This document shows, piece by piece, positions 43,983 to 52,765 of a stretch of DNA of 64,000 nt. Below the pieces are notes generated by a model that was not told where the DNA came from, searched no databases, and worked only from the letters and a program-made list of their open reading frames with translations. Numbering within the stretch: the first letter of the stretch is position 1; each line of letters opens with the position of its first letter. This stretch comes from CAVSRC01 sp963785065. Lineage in GTDB: Bacteria; Pseudomonadota; Alphaproteobacteria; Rhizobiales; Kaistiaceae. Both the position numbers and the translations under genes were made by a program. The stretch is from the NCBI GenBank assembly GCA_963785065.1, contig CAWATX010000002.1, positions 1,860,001-1,924,000 of the forward strand, in the 5' to 3' direction.

Positions 43983-45265
43983 GCGACCTAGCCCTCCAGA
44001 ATCAAGAGCTTGAGACGTCCGCCGAGCCGGCGCCGGCCACCCTCGGCGCCGACGTCCGGCCGGTACCGCGCATCTCCATGCAGGCGTTCTGCGAATCGCC
44101 GGACGTCGCCGCGGCCGTCGAGTCGGCGGCTGGCGATCGCCGCATGGCCCGGGCCCACGTCAAGGTCCACACCGGCGGTCTCAGCGCCGCCGCCGAGTTC
44201 TATCAGGCCGCTGCCACGCCCAACCTGATCATCGTCGAATCGAAGTTGCCGCGCGGCCGCCTGGAGGCCGACCTCGACCGTCTCGCCGAGGTCTGCGATC
44301 CCGGCACCAAGGTCGTGGTCATCGGCCAGACCAACGATGTCGAACTCTACCGCGGCCTCATCCAGCGCGGCGTCAGCGAATATCTGGTCGCCCCGATCGA
44401 CAAGATGGGCATCATCCGCGCCATCTCCGATCTCTATGTCGAGCGTTCCGCCCAGCCCCTCGGCCGCACCATCGCCTTCGTCGGCGGCAAGGGCGGCGTC
44501 GGTTCCTCCACCGTCGCCCACAATGTCGGCTGGGCGATCGCGCGCTCGTTCGAAAGCGACGTCGTCATCGCCGATTTCGATCTTGCCTTCGGCACCGCCG
44601 GGCTCGATTTCAACCAGGACCCGACCCAGGGCATCGCCGAGGCCGTCAATGCCCCCGACCGGCTCGACGACAACTTCCTCGAGCGCCTGCTCGCCAAGGC
44701 GTCCGACCACGTCTCCCTGCTCGCCGCACCCGCCACCCTCGACCGCACCTACGACTACGGCGAGACCGCCTTCGAGCAGATGGTCGACGTCGCCCAGGCC
44801 AGCGTCCCCGGCGTCATCCTCGATCTGCCGCATGTGTGGACCGGGTGGATGCGCCGCACCCTGCTTGCCGCCGACGAGATCGTGCTCACCGTCGAGCCCG
44901 ACCTCGCCAATCTGCGCAATGCCAAGAACTTGGTCGATCTCCTGCGCGCCAACCGCACCACCGATGCCGCGCCGCGCCTGATCGTCAACAAGTCGGGGCT
45001 GGCCAAGCGCCCCGAGATCAAGGTCGAGGACTTCGCCGCGGCGCTGGAACTGACGCCGACGGCGGTCATCCCGTTCGATGCGCAGTTGTTCGGCAATGCC
45101 GCCAACAACGGCCTGATGATCGCCGAGGCCGACCCCAAGAACCCGGTTGCCGGCATGTTCGAGCTGGTCGCGCGCACCGTCACCGGGCGCGCCGAGCAGC
45201 GCCGCCAGAAGCGCAGCGCGCTGGCGCCGCTGATCGCCAAGTTTCGCGGCAAGAAGAGCGCCTGA
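43979..45265 (+). CDS. cpaE: Flp pilus assembly ATPase-like protein CpaE/TadZ
   Basis: A 428-residue protein with an N-terminal receiver-like domain (VVVIGQTNDVELYRGLI, SEYLVAPID) and a C-terminal MinD/ParA-type domain: deviant Walker A VGGKGGVGSSTVAHN near residues 164-178, then DFDLAFGTAGLDFNQDPTQ. CpaE/TadZ proteins mark the polar site of pilus assembly. The start overlaps cpaD by four bases and it leads to cpaF 12 bases on. Confidence 0.93.
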   Translation: MSDLALQNQELETSAEPAPATLGADVRPVPRISMQAFCESPDVAAAVESAAGDRRMARAHVKVHTGGLSAAAEFYQAAATPNLIIVESKLPRGRLEADLDRLAEVCDPGTKVVVIGQTNDVELYRGLIQRGVSEYLVAPIDKMGIIRAISDLYVERSAQPLGRTIAFVGGKGGVGSSTVAHNVGWAIARSFESDVVIADFDLAFGTAGLDFNQDPTQGIAEAVNAPDRLDDNFLERLLAKASDHVSLLAAPATLDRTYDYGETAFEQMVDVAQASVPGVILDLPHVWTGWMRRTLLAADEIVLTVEPDLANLRNAKNLVDLLRANRTTDAAPRLIVNKSGLAKRPEIKVEDFAAALELTPTAVIPFDAQLFGNAANNGLMIAEADPKNPVAGMFELVARTVTGRAEQRRQKRSALAPLIAKFRGKKSA

Positions 45266-45277
45266 CGAGGAGCCATC

Positions 45278-46783
45278 ATGTTCGGCAAGCGCGGGACAGG
45301 AACGCCGGAAGCACCGCCGCTGACCACGCCGGCCGCGGCTCCGCGTCCGTCTGCCGGCGAGGCAGTGGCCGAGGTGGAGACGGTCAAGGCTGCGCCGCCG
45401 CCGCCGCCCCCGCCGCCGCGCGCCGCGGCGCCTGAGCCGGCGCGCGGACGGACCTCCAGCGACGGCGTGCGCCGCTCGGAGAACTTCTACGATATCAAGT
45501 CGACGGTGTTCGCCGCCCTCATCGACACCATCGACCTGTCGCAGCTAGCCCGCCTCGACGTCGAATCGGCGCGCGAGGAAATCCGCGACATCGTCAACGA
45601 CATCATCGCGCTCAAGAACATCGTGATGTCGATCGCCGAGCAGGAAGACCTGCTCGAGGACATCTGCAACGACGTTCTCGGCCTCGGGCCGCTGGAGCCG
45701 CTGCTCGCCCGCGACGACATCTCCGACATCATGGTCAACGGCGCCTTCAACACCTACATCGAAGTCGCCGGCAAGGTGCAGGTCACCAACGTTCGCTTCC
45801 GCGACAATGCGCAGCTCATGAACATCTGCCAGCGCATCGTCAGCCAGGTCGGCCGCCGCGTCGACGAATCGAGCCCGATCTGCGACGCGCGGCTGCCCGA
45901 CGGCAGCCGCGTCAACGTCATCGCTCCGCCGCTGTCGATCGACGGGCCGACGCTCACCATCCGCAAGTTCAAGAAGGAGAAGCTCACCCTCGACCAGCTG
46001 GTCAAGTACGGCACCATCACCCGCGACGGCGCCACCATCCTCGAGGTCATTGCCCGCTCGCGCTGCAACGTGCTGGTCTCCGGCGGCACCGGCTCGGGCA
46101 AAACGACGCTTCTCAACTGCCTCACCCGCTACATCGAAACCGACGAGCGCATCATCACCTGCGAGGACGCCGCCGAACTGCAGCTCCAGCAGCCGCACGT
46201 CGTGCGTCTCGAGACCCGGCCGCCCAACATCGAGGGCGAGGGCGAGATCACTATGCGCGACCTGGTCAAGAACTGCCTGCGCATGCGTCCCGAGCGCATC
46301 ATCGTCGGCGAGGTGCGCGGGCCCGAGGCGTTCGACCTGTTGCAGGCGATGAACACCGGCCACGACGGCTCGATGGGCACGCTCCACTCCAACAGCCCGC
46401 GCGAGGCCCTGTCGCGCCTCGAATCGATGATCACCATGGGCGGCTTCGCGCTGCCCGCCAAGACCATCCGCGAAATGATCGCCGCCTCGATCGACGTCGT
46501 CCTGCAGGTGGAGCGCCTGCGCGACGGCACCCGGCGCATCACCAACATCACCGAGGTGATCGGCACCGAAGGCGAGGTCATTACCACCCAGGACATCTTT
46601 GTCTTCGACATCATCGGCGAGGACCAGAACGGTCGCATCAACGGAATCCATCGCTCGACCGGCATCGGCCGGCCCAAGTTCTGGGAGCGCGCCCACTACT
46701 TCAACGAGGACGTCCGCCTCGCCAACGCGCTCGATGCCGCCAACGCCGCTGCGTCCGACGCGGCGGTCGGCCAGGTGCGCTGA
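45278..46783 (+). CDS. cpaF: Flp pilus assembly ATPase CpaF/TadA
   Basis: A 501-residue secretion ATPase. A low-complexity Pro/Ala-rich N-terminus (about 7-60, including eight consecutive prolines) precedes the VirB11-type ATPase with Walker A GGTGSGKTTLLNCL near 268-281, Asp box and TLHSNSPREALSRLESM. It powers pilus extension and retraction from the cytoplasm. GAGGAG precedes the ATG. It overlaps tadB by one base (TGATG). Confidence 0.96.
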   Translation: MFGKRGTGTPEAPPLTTPAAAPRPSAGEAVAEVETVKAAPPPPPPPPRAAAPEPARGRTSSDGVRRSENFYDIKSTVFAALIDTIDLSQLARLDVESAREEIRDIVNDIIALKNIVMSIAEQEDLLEDICNDVLGLGPLEPLLARDDISDIMVNGAFNTYIEVAGKVQVTNVRFRDNAQLMNICQRIVSQVGRRVDESSPICDARLPDGSRVNVIAPPLSIDGPTLTIRKFKKEKLTLDQLVKYGTITRDGATILEVIARSRCNVLVSGGTGSGKTTLLNCLTRYIETDERIITCEDAAELQLQQPHVVRLETRPPNIEGEGEITMRDLVKNCLRMRPERIIVGEVRGPEAFDLLQAMNTGHDGSMGTLHSNSPREALSRLESMITMGGFALPAKTIREMIAASIDVVLQVERLRDGTRRITNITEVIGTEGEVITTQDIFVFDIIGEDQNGRINGIHRSTGIGRPKFWERAHYFNEDVRLANALDAANAAASDAAVGQVR

Positions 46784-47772
46784 TGTCCCCTCTCATGCTC
46801 ATCGCCGTCGGCGGCCTGGCGACATTGAGCGCCGGCGGGCTCACCTATGCGCTGCTTTACGAGCGCATCCAGAAGGAGAACACCACCGCCCGCCGCATCG
46901 GCGCCATTCAGGGGACCGGGCGCATCGAGGCGCCGGCCGCCGCCGACCCGGCCAAGCGCCGCAAGTCGATCCAGGAGACGCTGAAGGAGGTCGAGGAGCG
47001 CGAGAAGGCCAAGGCCAAGCACGGCAAGGCGCCGCCGCTGGCGCTGCGCATGCAGCAGGCCGGGCTGCACTGGACGCGGCGGACCTTCATTCTCATTAGC
47101 GTGGGCGTCGGCGCGCTCGCCTATATCGTCGCCTGGATCATGGGCGCACCGATCTATATCGCCGCGGCCGTCGCCGTTGCCGGGCTGCTCGGCCTGCCGC
47201 GCTGGGCGGTGAACTTCCTGCGCAAGCGCCGCATGACCAAGTTCATCGACGAGTTCGCCAACGCCATGGACGTCATCGTTCGTGGCGTCAAGGCGGGCCT
47301 GCCGCTCAACGACTGCATCAAGATCATCGCCGCCGAGGCAAGCGAGCCGGTCAAGTCGGAGTTCCGCATCATCTCAGAGACCCAGGCGCTCGGCCTCACG
47401 CTTGCCGACGCCGTCGGCAAGCTGACCGAGCGGGTGCCGGCCCAGGAGGCCAACTTCTTCGCCATCGTCGTCGCCATCCAGCAGCGCGCCGGCGGCAACC
47501 TCGCCGAGGCGCTCGGCAACCTGTCGCGCGTGCTGCGCGAGCGGCGCAAGATGAAGGGCAAGATCCAAGCCATGAGCATGGAGGCCAAGGCCTCGGCGGT
47601 GATCATCGGCGCCCTGCCGTTCGTCGTCATGGGCCTAGTCTACCTGACCAGCCCAAATTACATCATCCTTCTGTTCACTGACCCGATCGGCCACGTCATT
47701 CTCGGCTGTTCGGGCGCGTGGATGTTCATCGGCATCATGGTCATGCGCAAGATGATCAACTTCGATTTCTAG
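46783..47772 (+). CDS. tadB: Flp pilus inner-membrane platform protein TadB
   Basis: A 329-residue membrane protein of the GspF/TadB family: three to four hydrophobic segments, with the T2SSF domain around 130-290 (FIDEFANAMDVIVRGVKAGLP, AIQQRAGGNLAEALGNL). The long charged cytoplasmic part (KSIQETLKEVEEREKAKAK) contacts the CpaF ATPase. It is coupled to cpaF and tadC. Confidence 0.94.
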   Translation: MSPLMLIAVGGLATLSAGGLTYALLYERIQKENTTARRIGAIQGTGRIEAPAAADPAKRRKSIQETLKEVEEREKAKAKHGKAPPLALRMQQAGLHWTRRTFILISVGVGALAYIVAWIMGAPIYIAAAVAVAGLLGLPRWAVNFLRKRRMTKFIDEFANAMDVIVRGVKAGLPLNDCIKIIAAEASEPVKSEFRIISETQALGLTLADAVGKLTERVPAQEANFFAIVVAIQQRAGGNLAEALGNLSRVLRERRKMKGKIQAMSMEAKASAVIIGALPFVVMGLVYLTSPNYIILLFTDPIGHVILGCSGAWMFIGIMVMRKMINFDF

Positions 47773-47784
47773 GGAGAGGTGCCG

Positions 47785-48774
47785 ATGCTGCAACTCGTCT
47801 ACGACACCTTCACCACCCCGCAGACGCTGGTCGCCGTCCTTGCGGCGCTGGCCGTCTTCGCCACCGCCTATACGCTCGTCCAGCCGATGTTCGAGCGCGA
47901 CAAGCTCGCCAGCCGCATCAAGAGCGTGGCGATCGAGCGCGAGCAGATCCGCGCCCGCGAGCGCGCTCGTCTGGCCGCCGAGGCCAGCCGCGCCAATCTG
48001 CGCCATGAAGCGCGGCCCTACATGCAGCGCATCGTCGACCGCTTCAACCTGCGCAAGGCGCTGGCCGACGACAAGACCGAGGCCAGGCTGCGCATGGCCG
48101 GATTCCGCGGCCAGGCGCCACTGGTCGTCTTCCTGTTTGCCCGCGTCACGCTGCCGTTGCTCTTCTTCGCCGTCGCCTTCTTCTACGTCTTCGTCCTCGG
48201 CGCCATCGACCAGCCGACCGGGATCAAGATCGTCATCGTCATCGGCGCCGCCTATGCCGGCTTCTACGCGCCCAACCTCTACATCTCCAACACCGTCTCC
48301 AAGCGACAGCTCTCCATCAGGCGTGCCTGGCCGGACGCGCTCGACCTGATGCTCATCTGTGTCGAGGCCGGCATGTCGCTCGAGGCCGCTTTCCGCAAGG
48401 TCGCCGAGGAGATCGGCCAGCAGTCGGTCGAGCTCGCCGAGGAACTGGCGCTGTCAACCGCCGAACTCTCCTACCTGCCGGAGCGCCGCCAGGCCTTCGA
48501 GAATCTCAGCCTGCGCACCGGTCTTGAGGCCGTGCGCTCGGTGATGACCAGCCTCATCCAGGCGGAGCGCTACGGCACGCCGCTGGGCAATGCGCTGCGC
48601 GTCCTCGCTCAGGAGAACCGCGACCAGCGCATGAACGACGCCGAGAAGAAGGCCGCCGCCCTGCCGCCCAAGCTCACCGTGCCCATGATCCTCTTCTTCC
48701 TGCCGGTGCTGATGGCGGTCATTCTCGGTCCGGCTGCGATCCAGATCGTCCACACCTCGATCCCCACTCCCTGA
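47785..48774 (+). CDS. tadC: Flp pilus inner-membrane platform protein TadC
   Basis: A 329-residue partner of TadB with the same GspF-type fold: ARLRMAGFRGQAPL, WPDALDLMLICVEAGMSLEAAF, and the C-terminal LPPKLTVPMILFFLPVLM. GGGAGAGG five bases before the ATG at 47785 fixes the start; a GTG two codons upstream is not needed. Together with TadB it forms the pilus assembly platform. Confidence 0.94.
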   Translation: MLQLVYDTFTTPQTLVAVLAALAVFATAYTLVQPMFERDKLASRIKSVAIEREQIRARERARLAAEASRANLRHEARPYMQRIVDRFNLRKALADDKTEARLRMAGFRGQAPLVVFLFARVTLPLLFFAVAFFYVFVLGAIDQPTGIKIVIVIGAAYAGFYAPNLYISNTVSKRQLSIRRAWPDALDLMLICVEAGMSLEAAFRKVAEEIGQQSVELAEELALSTAELSYLPERRQAFENLSLRTGLEAVRSVMTSLIQAERYGTPLGNALRVLAQENRDQRMNDAEKKAAALPPKLTVPMILFFLPVLMAVILGPAAIQIVHTSIPTP

Positions 48775-48835
48775 GGGTAGGGCAGGGGCGGCGGCGCTTG
48801 CCGGCACATCACTCCAAGGAAAGGCGTCGAAGATC

Positions 48836-49756
48836 GTGAAACGCCCGCGCCTCGGCCTTGCGCTCGGCAGCGGCTCGGCGCGCGGCTGGTCGCATATCGG
48901 CGTCATCGAGGCGCTCACCGCGGCCGGCATCGAGCCTGACATCGTCTGCGGCACCTCGATCGGGGCGCTGGTCGGCGCGGCCTATCTTGCCGGCCGGCTC
49001 GACGCGCTGCGTCAATGGGCCGAAGCCACCACCTGGCGAAAGTTCATCGGCATGATGGATGTCGGCCTTTCCGGTGGCGGGCTGATCGACGGCAAGGAGG
49101 TGGTCAAGTTCCTGCGCGGCATCGGCGTCACCGGCGCGATTGAGGACCTCGCCAGGCCCTATGCGGCGGTCGCCACGGATCTCGCCTCCGGCCGCGAGGT
49201 CTGGTTCCAGTCCGGCCCGGTGCTCGACGCCGTGCGCGCCTCGATCGCCATACCCGGCATCTTGAGCCCGGTGCGCCACAAGGGCCAGTGGCTGCTCGAC
49301 GGCGGCCTGGTCAATCCGGTGCCGGTGTCGCTGTGCCGTGCGCTCGGCGCCGACGTCATCATCGCCGTCAACCTCAACGGCGACCAGCTTGGCCGCTGGA
49401 AGAAGCAGGAGAAGCCGGTTGCCGCGGCCCCTGCACCGGAGCGCGCCTCGCCCGAATCCTTCACCCGCATGCTGGCGCAACTGCCGGCGGCCCTCGGCGA
49501 TCAGCTCACGCAGATCGCTCCCCGGCTGCTCGCCCAGGGCGGCGCGCCCGGCTATTTCGACGTGCTCACCGGCGCCATCGACATCATGCAGGACCAGATT
49601 ACCCGCTCGCGGCTGGCCGGCGAGCCGCCGCACGTCATGTTGATGCCGCGCCTGCGCGGGGTCGGTCTGATGGATTATCACCGCGGCAGCGAAGCGATTG
49701 CCGCGGGGCGCGCCGCCGTTGCCGACGCCCTGCCGGCCATTCGCCGCTGCCTTTAG
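48836..49756 (+). CDS. patatin-like phospholipase
   Basis: A 306-residue lipid hydrolase of the patatin/RssA type. The catalytic pair is Ser41 in VCGTSIGAL and Asp155 in LLDGGLVNP; the oxyanion motif is GSGSARGWSHIGV at the start. It probably hydrolyses lysophospholipid or phospholipid acyl chains in the cytoplasm. The start is a GTG at 48836 with AAGGAAAGG upstream. It lies between tadC and the convergent tadD, in the same direction as the pilus genes. Such a gene is not a standard Tad part. Confidence 0.88.
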   Translation: MKRPRLGLALGSGSARGWSHIGVIEALTAAGIEPDIVCGTSIGALVGAAYLAGRLDALRQWAEATTWRKFIGMMDVGLSGGGLIDGKEVVKFLRGIGVTGAIEDLARPYAAVATDLASGREVWFQSGPVLDAVRASIAIPGILSPVRHKGQWLLDGGLVNPVPVSLCRALGADVIIAVNLNGDQLGRWKKQEKPVAAAPAPERASPESFTRMLAQLPAALGDQLTQIAPRLLAQGGAPGYFDVLTGAIDIMQDQITRSRLAGEPPHVMLMPRLRGVGLMDYHRGSEAIAAGRAAVADALPAIRRCL

Positions 49757-49872
49757 GCCAATCGACCGCTCCGTCCGGTGGGTTTGGATATGAAACGGAA
49801 TTGTGTCGGTTGCCGTGCCTTCGCAGCCAAACCCGCGGCTGCCCGGAAGACGACGAGGAGGGCGCCGCCGCC

Positions 49873-50694
49873 TCAGCCGCTGGACGCGCCGCTCGGCCCC
49901 TTGCTCTTCAACGCCTGCCAGGTGTTGCGCTGGGAGAGCATCTGGCGGAGATAGGCGACGTTCGCCTGCGCCTGACCCGGCGAGATATCGGCACTGGCGA
50001 TTTTCTCGGCCTCGCCGAAGCGGCCCTGCAGGCCGACGACCAGAGCCAGGTTCTGGCGCACGCGGCTGTCCGCATTGGGCGCGGCCATCGCCTGGCGCAG
50101 CAGCGTCTCGGCCTGCTTGAGTTCGCCGGTCAGCACGTAGCTCATGCCGTAATTGGACAGCACCGACGGCTGGTTGGGCGCGATCTTGAGCGCCTTGGCG
50201 TAGAGCGTGCGGGCCTGGTCGTGGTTGCCCATCTGGTCAAGGATGGCCGCCTCGGCCGAGGTCAGCTGCCAGCTCGGATTGTCCGGCGTCTCGGCCCGGC
50301 GGATGGCGTCGAGCGCCTGGTCGTAGCTGCCCGCCGCGGCCAGCGCCTTGCCGTATTCGGCCAGCACCTCGCGGTCGTCAGGGGAATAGATCGCTGCCTT
50401 GCGCAGCACCGCCACCGCCTGGTCGGCGCGCCCGGTACGGCGTAGCGCCGTGGCGTAGTTGAGGGCGACGTCGCGGTTCTTCTCGTTGGCGGCGTATTTC
50501 TGGCCCCAGTAGCTCACCGCCTGGCGGAAATCGGCCTCCGTCTTCGGCTGGGCGATCGAGCCGGTGGTGGTCGTGTCGATCTTCTTGGTCGAGGCGCAGC
50601 CGGTAAGCGCCAGCGTCAGGCAGACCGGCGCCACCATCGCGGCATGGATCAGGCGACGCTTGAGGGAGGGCAGGGAACGCGCTGTCGCAATCAT
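49873..50694 (-). CDS. tadD: TPR lipoprotein TadD
   Basis: A 273-residue protein with an N-terminal lipobox (LTLALTGCAS) and five to six TPR helices (for example NRDVALNYATALRRTG, DREVLAEYGKALAAAG, QPSVLSNYGMSYVLTG). TadD lipoproteins assist assembly of the Tad secretin. The start at 50694 is used; an in-frame ATG at 50727 would add 11 residues. It is transcribed against the main Tad run. Confidence 0.9.
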   Translation of the reverse strand: MIATARSLPSLKRRLIHAAMVAPVCLTLALTGCASTKKIDTTTTGSIAQPKTEADFRQAVSYWGQKYAANEKNRDVALNYATALRRTGRADQAVAVLRKAAIYSPDDREVLAEYGKALAAAGSYDQALDAIRRAETPDNPSWQLTSAEAAILDQMGNHDQARTLYAKALKIAPNQPSVLSNYGMSYVLTGELKQAETLLRQAMAAPNADSRVRQNLALVVGLQGRFGEAEKIASADISPGQAQANVAYLRQMLSQRNTWQALKSKGPSGASSG

Positions 50695-50740
50695 CGAGAC
50701 CAGGCTCCACGAACTCTGGCCCAGCAATATTCTGTTAACC

Positions 50741-50755
50741 CTAATGCTTGGTTAA
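50741..50755 (-). promoter_or_regulatory. CtrA-like site (TTAA-N7-TTAG) upstream of tadD
   Basis: On the minus strand TTAA-CCAAGCA-TTAG starts 61 bases before the tadD ATG and is followed by TTAAC at 50739-50735. It matches seven of eight positions of TTAA-N7-TTAA, the CtrA box. TTAA is rare in this GC-rich DNA. No CtrA gene is in the window. Confidence 0.4.
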
Positions 50756-50911
50756 TGGCGGCTGCCAGCGCGCCGCGCGCGGGCAATCGCACGACGTTGC
50801 CCATGGCCCGGCGGGCGAGGAAGGCGACCGCCAATCGTGACTTGAACTCGGCGCCTGGACGGCGTCAAATGAAGCAAGCCATCCACGTCCGATCGATCAG
50901 CCGGCAAACCC

Positions 50912-52765
50912 TTGAATTCTAACGAAGCAGCGGGGCCGCAGAGCGACTCGCTGAAGCACGTCCAGGCCGCCCAATGGGGCCGCGGCTTCAGCGCGCTCAT
51001 GCGCATCACCCGCATGACATTGCGCCACCCCTGGCAGGTGACGGCGGCCATCGGCGCGACTTTCGTCGCGGCGGGCCTGCAGCTTGCCATCCCCCGCCTC
51101 CTCGGCCGGGCGGTGGATCAGACCCAGGGCGTCCTCACCGACGCCGTCGGCGCCGAAAATGCGCTGTTCCAGACCGCGCTGATCCTGCTCGCCGTCAGCG
51201 TCTTCCGCGGCCTCTTCACGATGTTGCAGAACTACTTTGGCGAGAGTGTCGGCCACAACGTCGGCTACGAGTTGCGCCTGGCCTATTACGAGAAGCTGCA
51301 GCGCCTGTCGTTCGGCTTTCACGATGGCGTCCACACCGGCGACCTGATCACCCTGGGCATTCTCGATATCGACGGCGTGCGCATGCTCTTCTCCACCGGT
51401 CTGGTGCGGCTGGTGCTCCTGGTGGTTCTGATCGGCGTCGGCGCCTACATCCTGATCAGCACCGATATGCTCCTCGGCCTTGTCAGCCTGAGCTTCGTGC
51501 CGTTTGTGGCATGGCGGTCGTCGGTGACCCAGCTTCGCCTGCGGGCCACATGGCTTGCCCTGCAGGAGCGACTGGCCGTGGTCAGCCGCATCATGGACGA
51601 GAATCTCGGCGGCATCCGCGTCGTCCGTGCCTTCGCCGCGCAGGAACACGAACTGGGCAAGTTCGACCAGGCCTCGGAGAACGCGCTGGAACTCGCCCAC
51701 AGCCGCACCCGGATTCGCGTCTTCAATACCAGCGCGATGAATTTCTCCTTCTTCCTGGCGATGGGGCTGGTGCTGTGGGCGGGTGGCACCCAGGTCATCG
51801 AAGGCAAGATCAGCATCGGCACGCTCGCCTCGTTTCTCACCTTCATGACCATCCTGCAGATGCCGGTGCGTCAGCTCGGCCTTCTGGTCAATTCCTTCGC
51901 GCGCGCCTCGACCTGCGGCACGCGCCTGTTCGAACTGCTCGATCTCGATGTGGCGGTGCGCGACAAGCCGGGCTCCGCGCCGCTGGCCATCACCGATGGC
52001 ACGCTGCGCTTCGAGCATGTCGATTTTCACTATCCTGGCATGCCCGACCACGACGTGCTCAGCGACGTCTCGCTGGAAGCCAAGCGCGGCGAGACCATTG
52101 GCATCGTCGGTCCGCCCGGCAGCGGAAAGTCGACGCTGGCCCACCTGATTCCGCGCTTCTACGACGTCAGCGGCGGCCGCATCACCATCGACGGTCAGGA
52201 CATCCGCGAGGTGACGGTGGAATCGCTGCGCCAGACCGTCGCCATCGTGCAGCAGGATTCGTTCCTGTTCACCACCACCATCGAGAACAACATCGTCTAC
52301 GGCGATCCCTGGGCGAAGGAGCAGCGCATTGAGCGGGCGAGCGAATACGCCCAGCTGCACAATTACGTCCTCAGCCTGCCGATGGGCTATGACACCGTCG
52401 TCGGCGAGCGCGGCGTGTCGCTTTCCGGCGGCCAGCGCCAGCGCCTGTCGATCGCGCGCATCCTCATGTTGCGCCCCTCGGTGATGATCTTCGACAATTC
52501 GACCGCGGCGATCGACGCCGGCACCGAGCGGCGCATCCGCAGCGCCATCCGCCGCTTCGCCAGCGATCGTGTCACCATCGTCATCTCGCACCGGCTGAGT
52601 TCGCTGATGCACGCCGACAAGATCATCTTCCTCGAGGGCGGGCGCATCGTCGAGCGCGGCACCCATGACGAGCTGCTTGCGCTCGGCGGGCGCTACCGGG
52701 CCCTCTACGATCTTCAGGTCAATCCCGGCGACGACGTCATCCGCACCGGGAGCGACGTCGCATGA
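50912..52765 (+). CDS. ABC exporter half-transporter with degenerate catalytic glutamate
   Basis: A 617-residue type IV ABC exporter subunit: about six transmembrane helices (roughly 60-330) and a C-terminal nucleotide-binding domain with Walker A GPPGSGKST (400-408), signature LSGGQ (504-508) and Walker B at Asp528. The residue after that Asp is Asn529 (FDNSTAAID) where a catalytic Glu is normal, so its own ATP site is degenerate. Its LSGGQ is intact and would complete the partner's site. The start is a TTG at 50912 without a strong ribosome site; the first ATG is at 50999. It overlaps the second subunit by four bases. Confidence 0.9.
   Translation: MNSNEAAGPQSDSLKHVQAAQWGRGFSALMRITRMTLRHPWQVTAAIGATFVAAGLQLAIPRLLGRAVDQTQGVLTDAVGAENALFQTALILLAVSVFRGLFTMLQNYFGESVGHNVGYELRLAYYEKLQRLSFGFHDGVHTGDLITLGILDIDGVRMLFSTGLVRLVLLVVLIGVGAYILISTDMLLGLVSLSFVPFVAWRSSVTQLRLRATWLALQERLAVVSRIMDENLGGIRVVRAFAAQEHELGKFDQASENALELAHSRTRIRVFNTSAMNFSFFLAMGLVLWAGGTQVIEGKISIGTLASFLTFMTILQMPVRQLGLLVNSFARASTCGTRLFELLDLDVAVRDKPGSAPLAITDGTLRFEHVDFHYPGMPDHDVLSDVSLEAKRGETIGIVGPPGSGKSTLAHLIPRFYDVSGGRITIDGQDIREVTVESLRQTVAIVQQDSFLFTTTIENNIVYGDPWAKEQRIERASEYAQLHNYVLSLPMGYDTVVGERGVSLSGGQRQRLSIARILMLRPSVMIFDNSTAAIDAGTERRIRSAIRRFASDRVTIVISHRLSSLMHADKIIFLEGGRIVERGTHDELLALGGRYRALYDLQVNPGDDVIRTGSDVA

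Noticed and set aside
49791..49872. short frame starting MKRNCVGCRAF after the patatin gene
   Set aside because: It continues antisense into tadD and lacks a convincing ribosome site, so it is probably chance.
50897..52666. 589-codon open frame on the minus strand
   Set aside because: Antisense to the first ABC exporter subunit; no domain, only the charged Asp/His/Gln-rich pattern of shadows.
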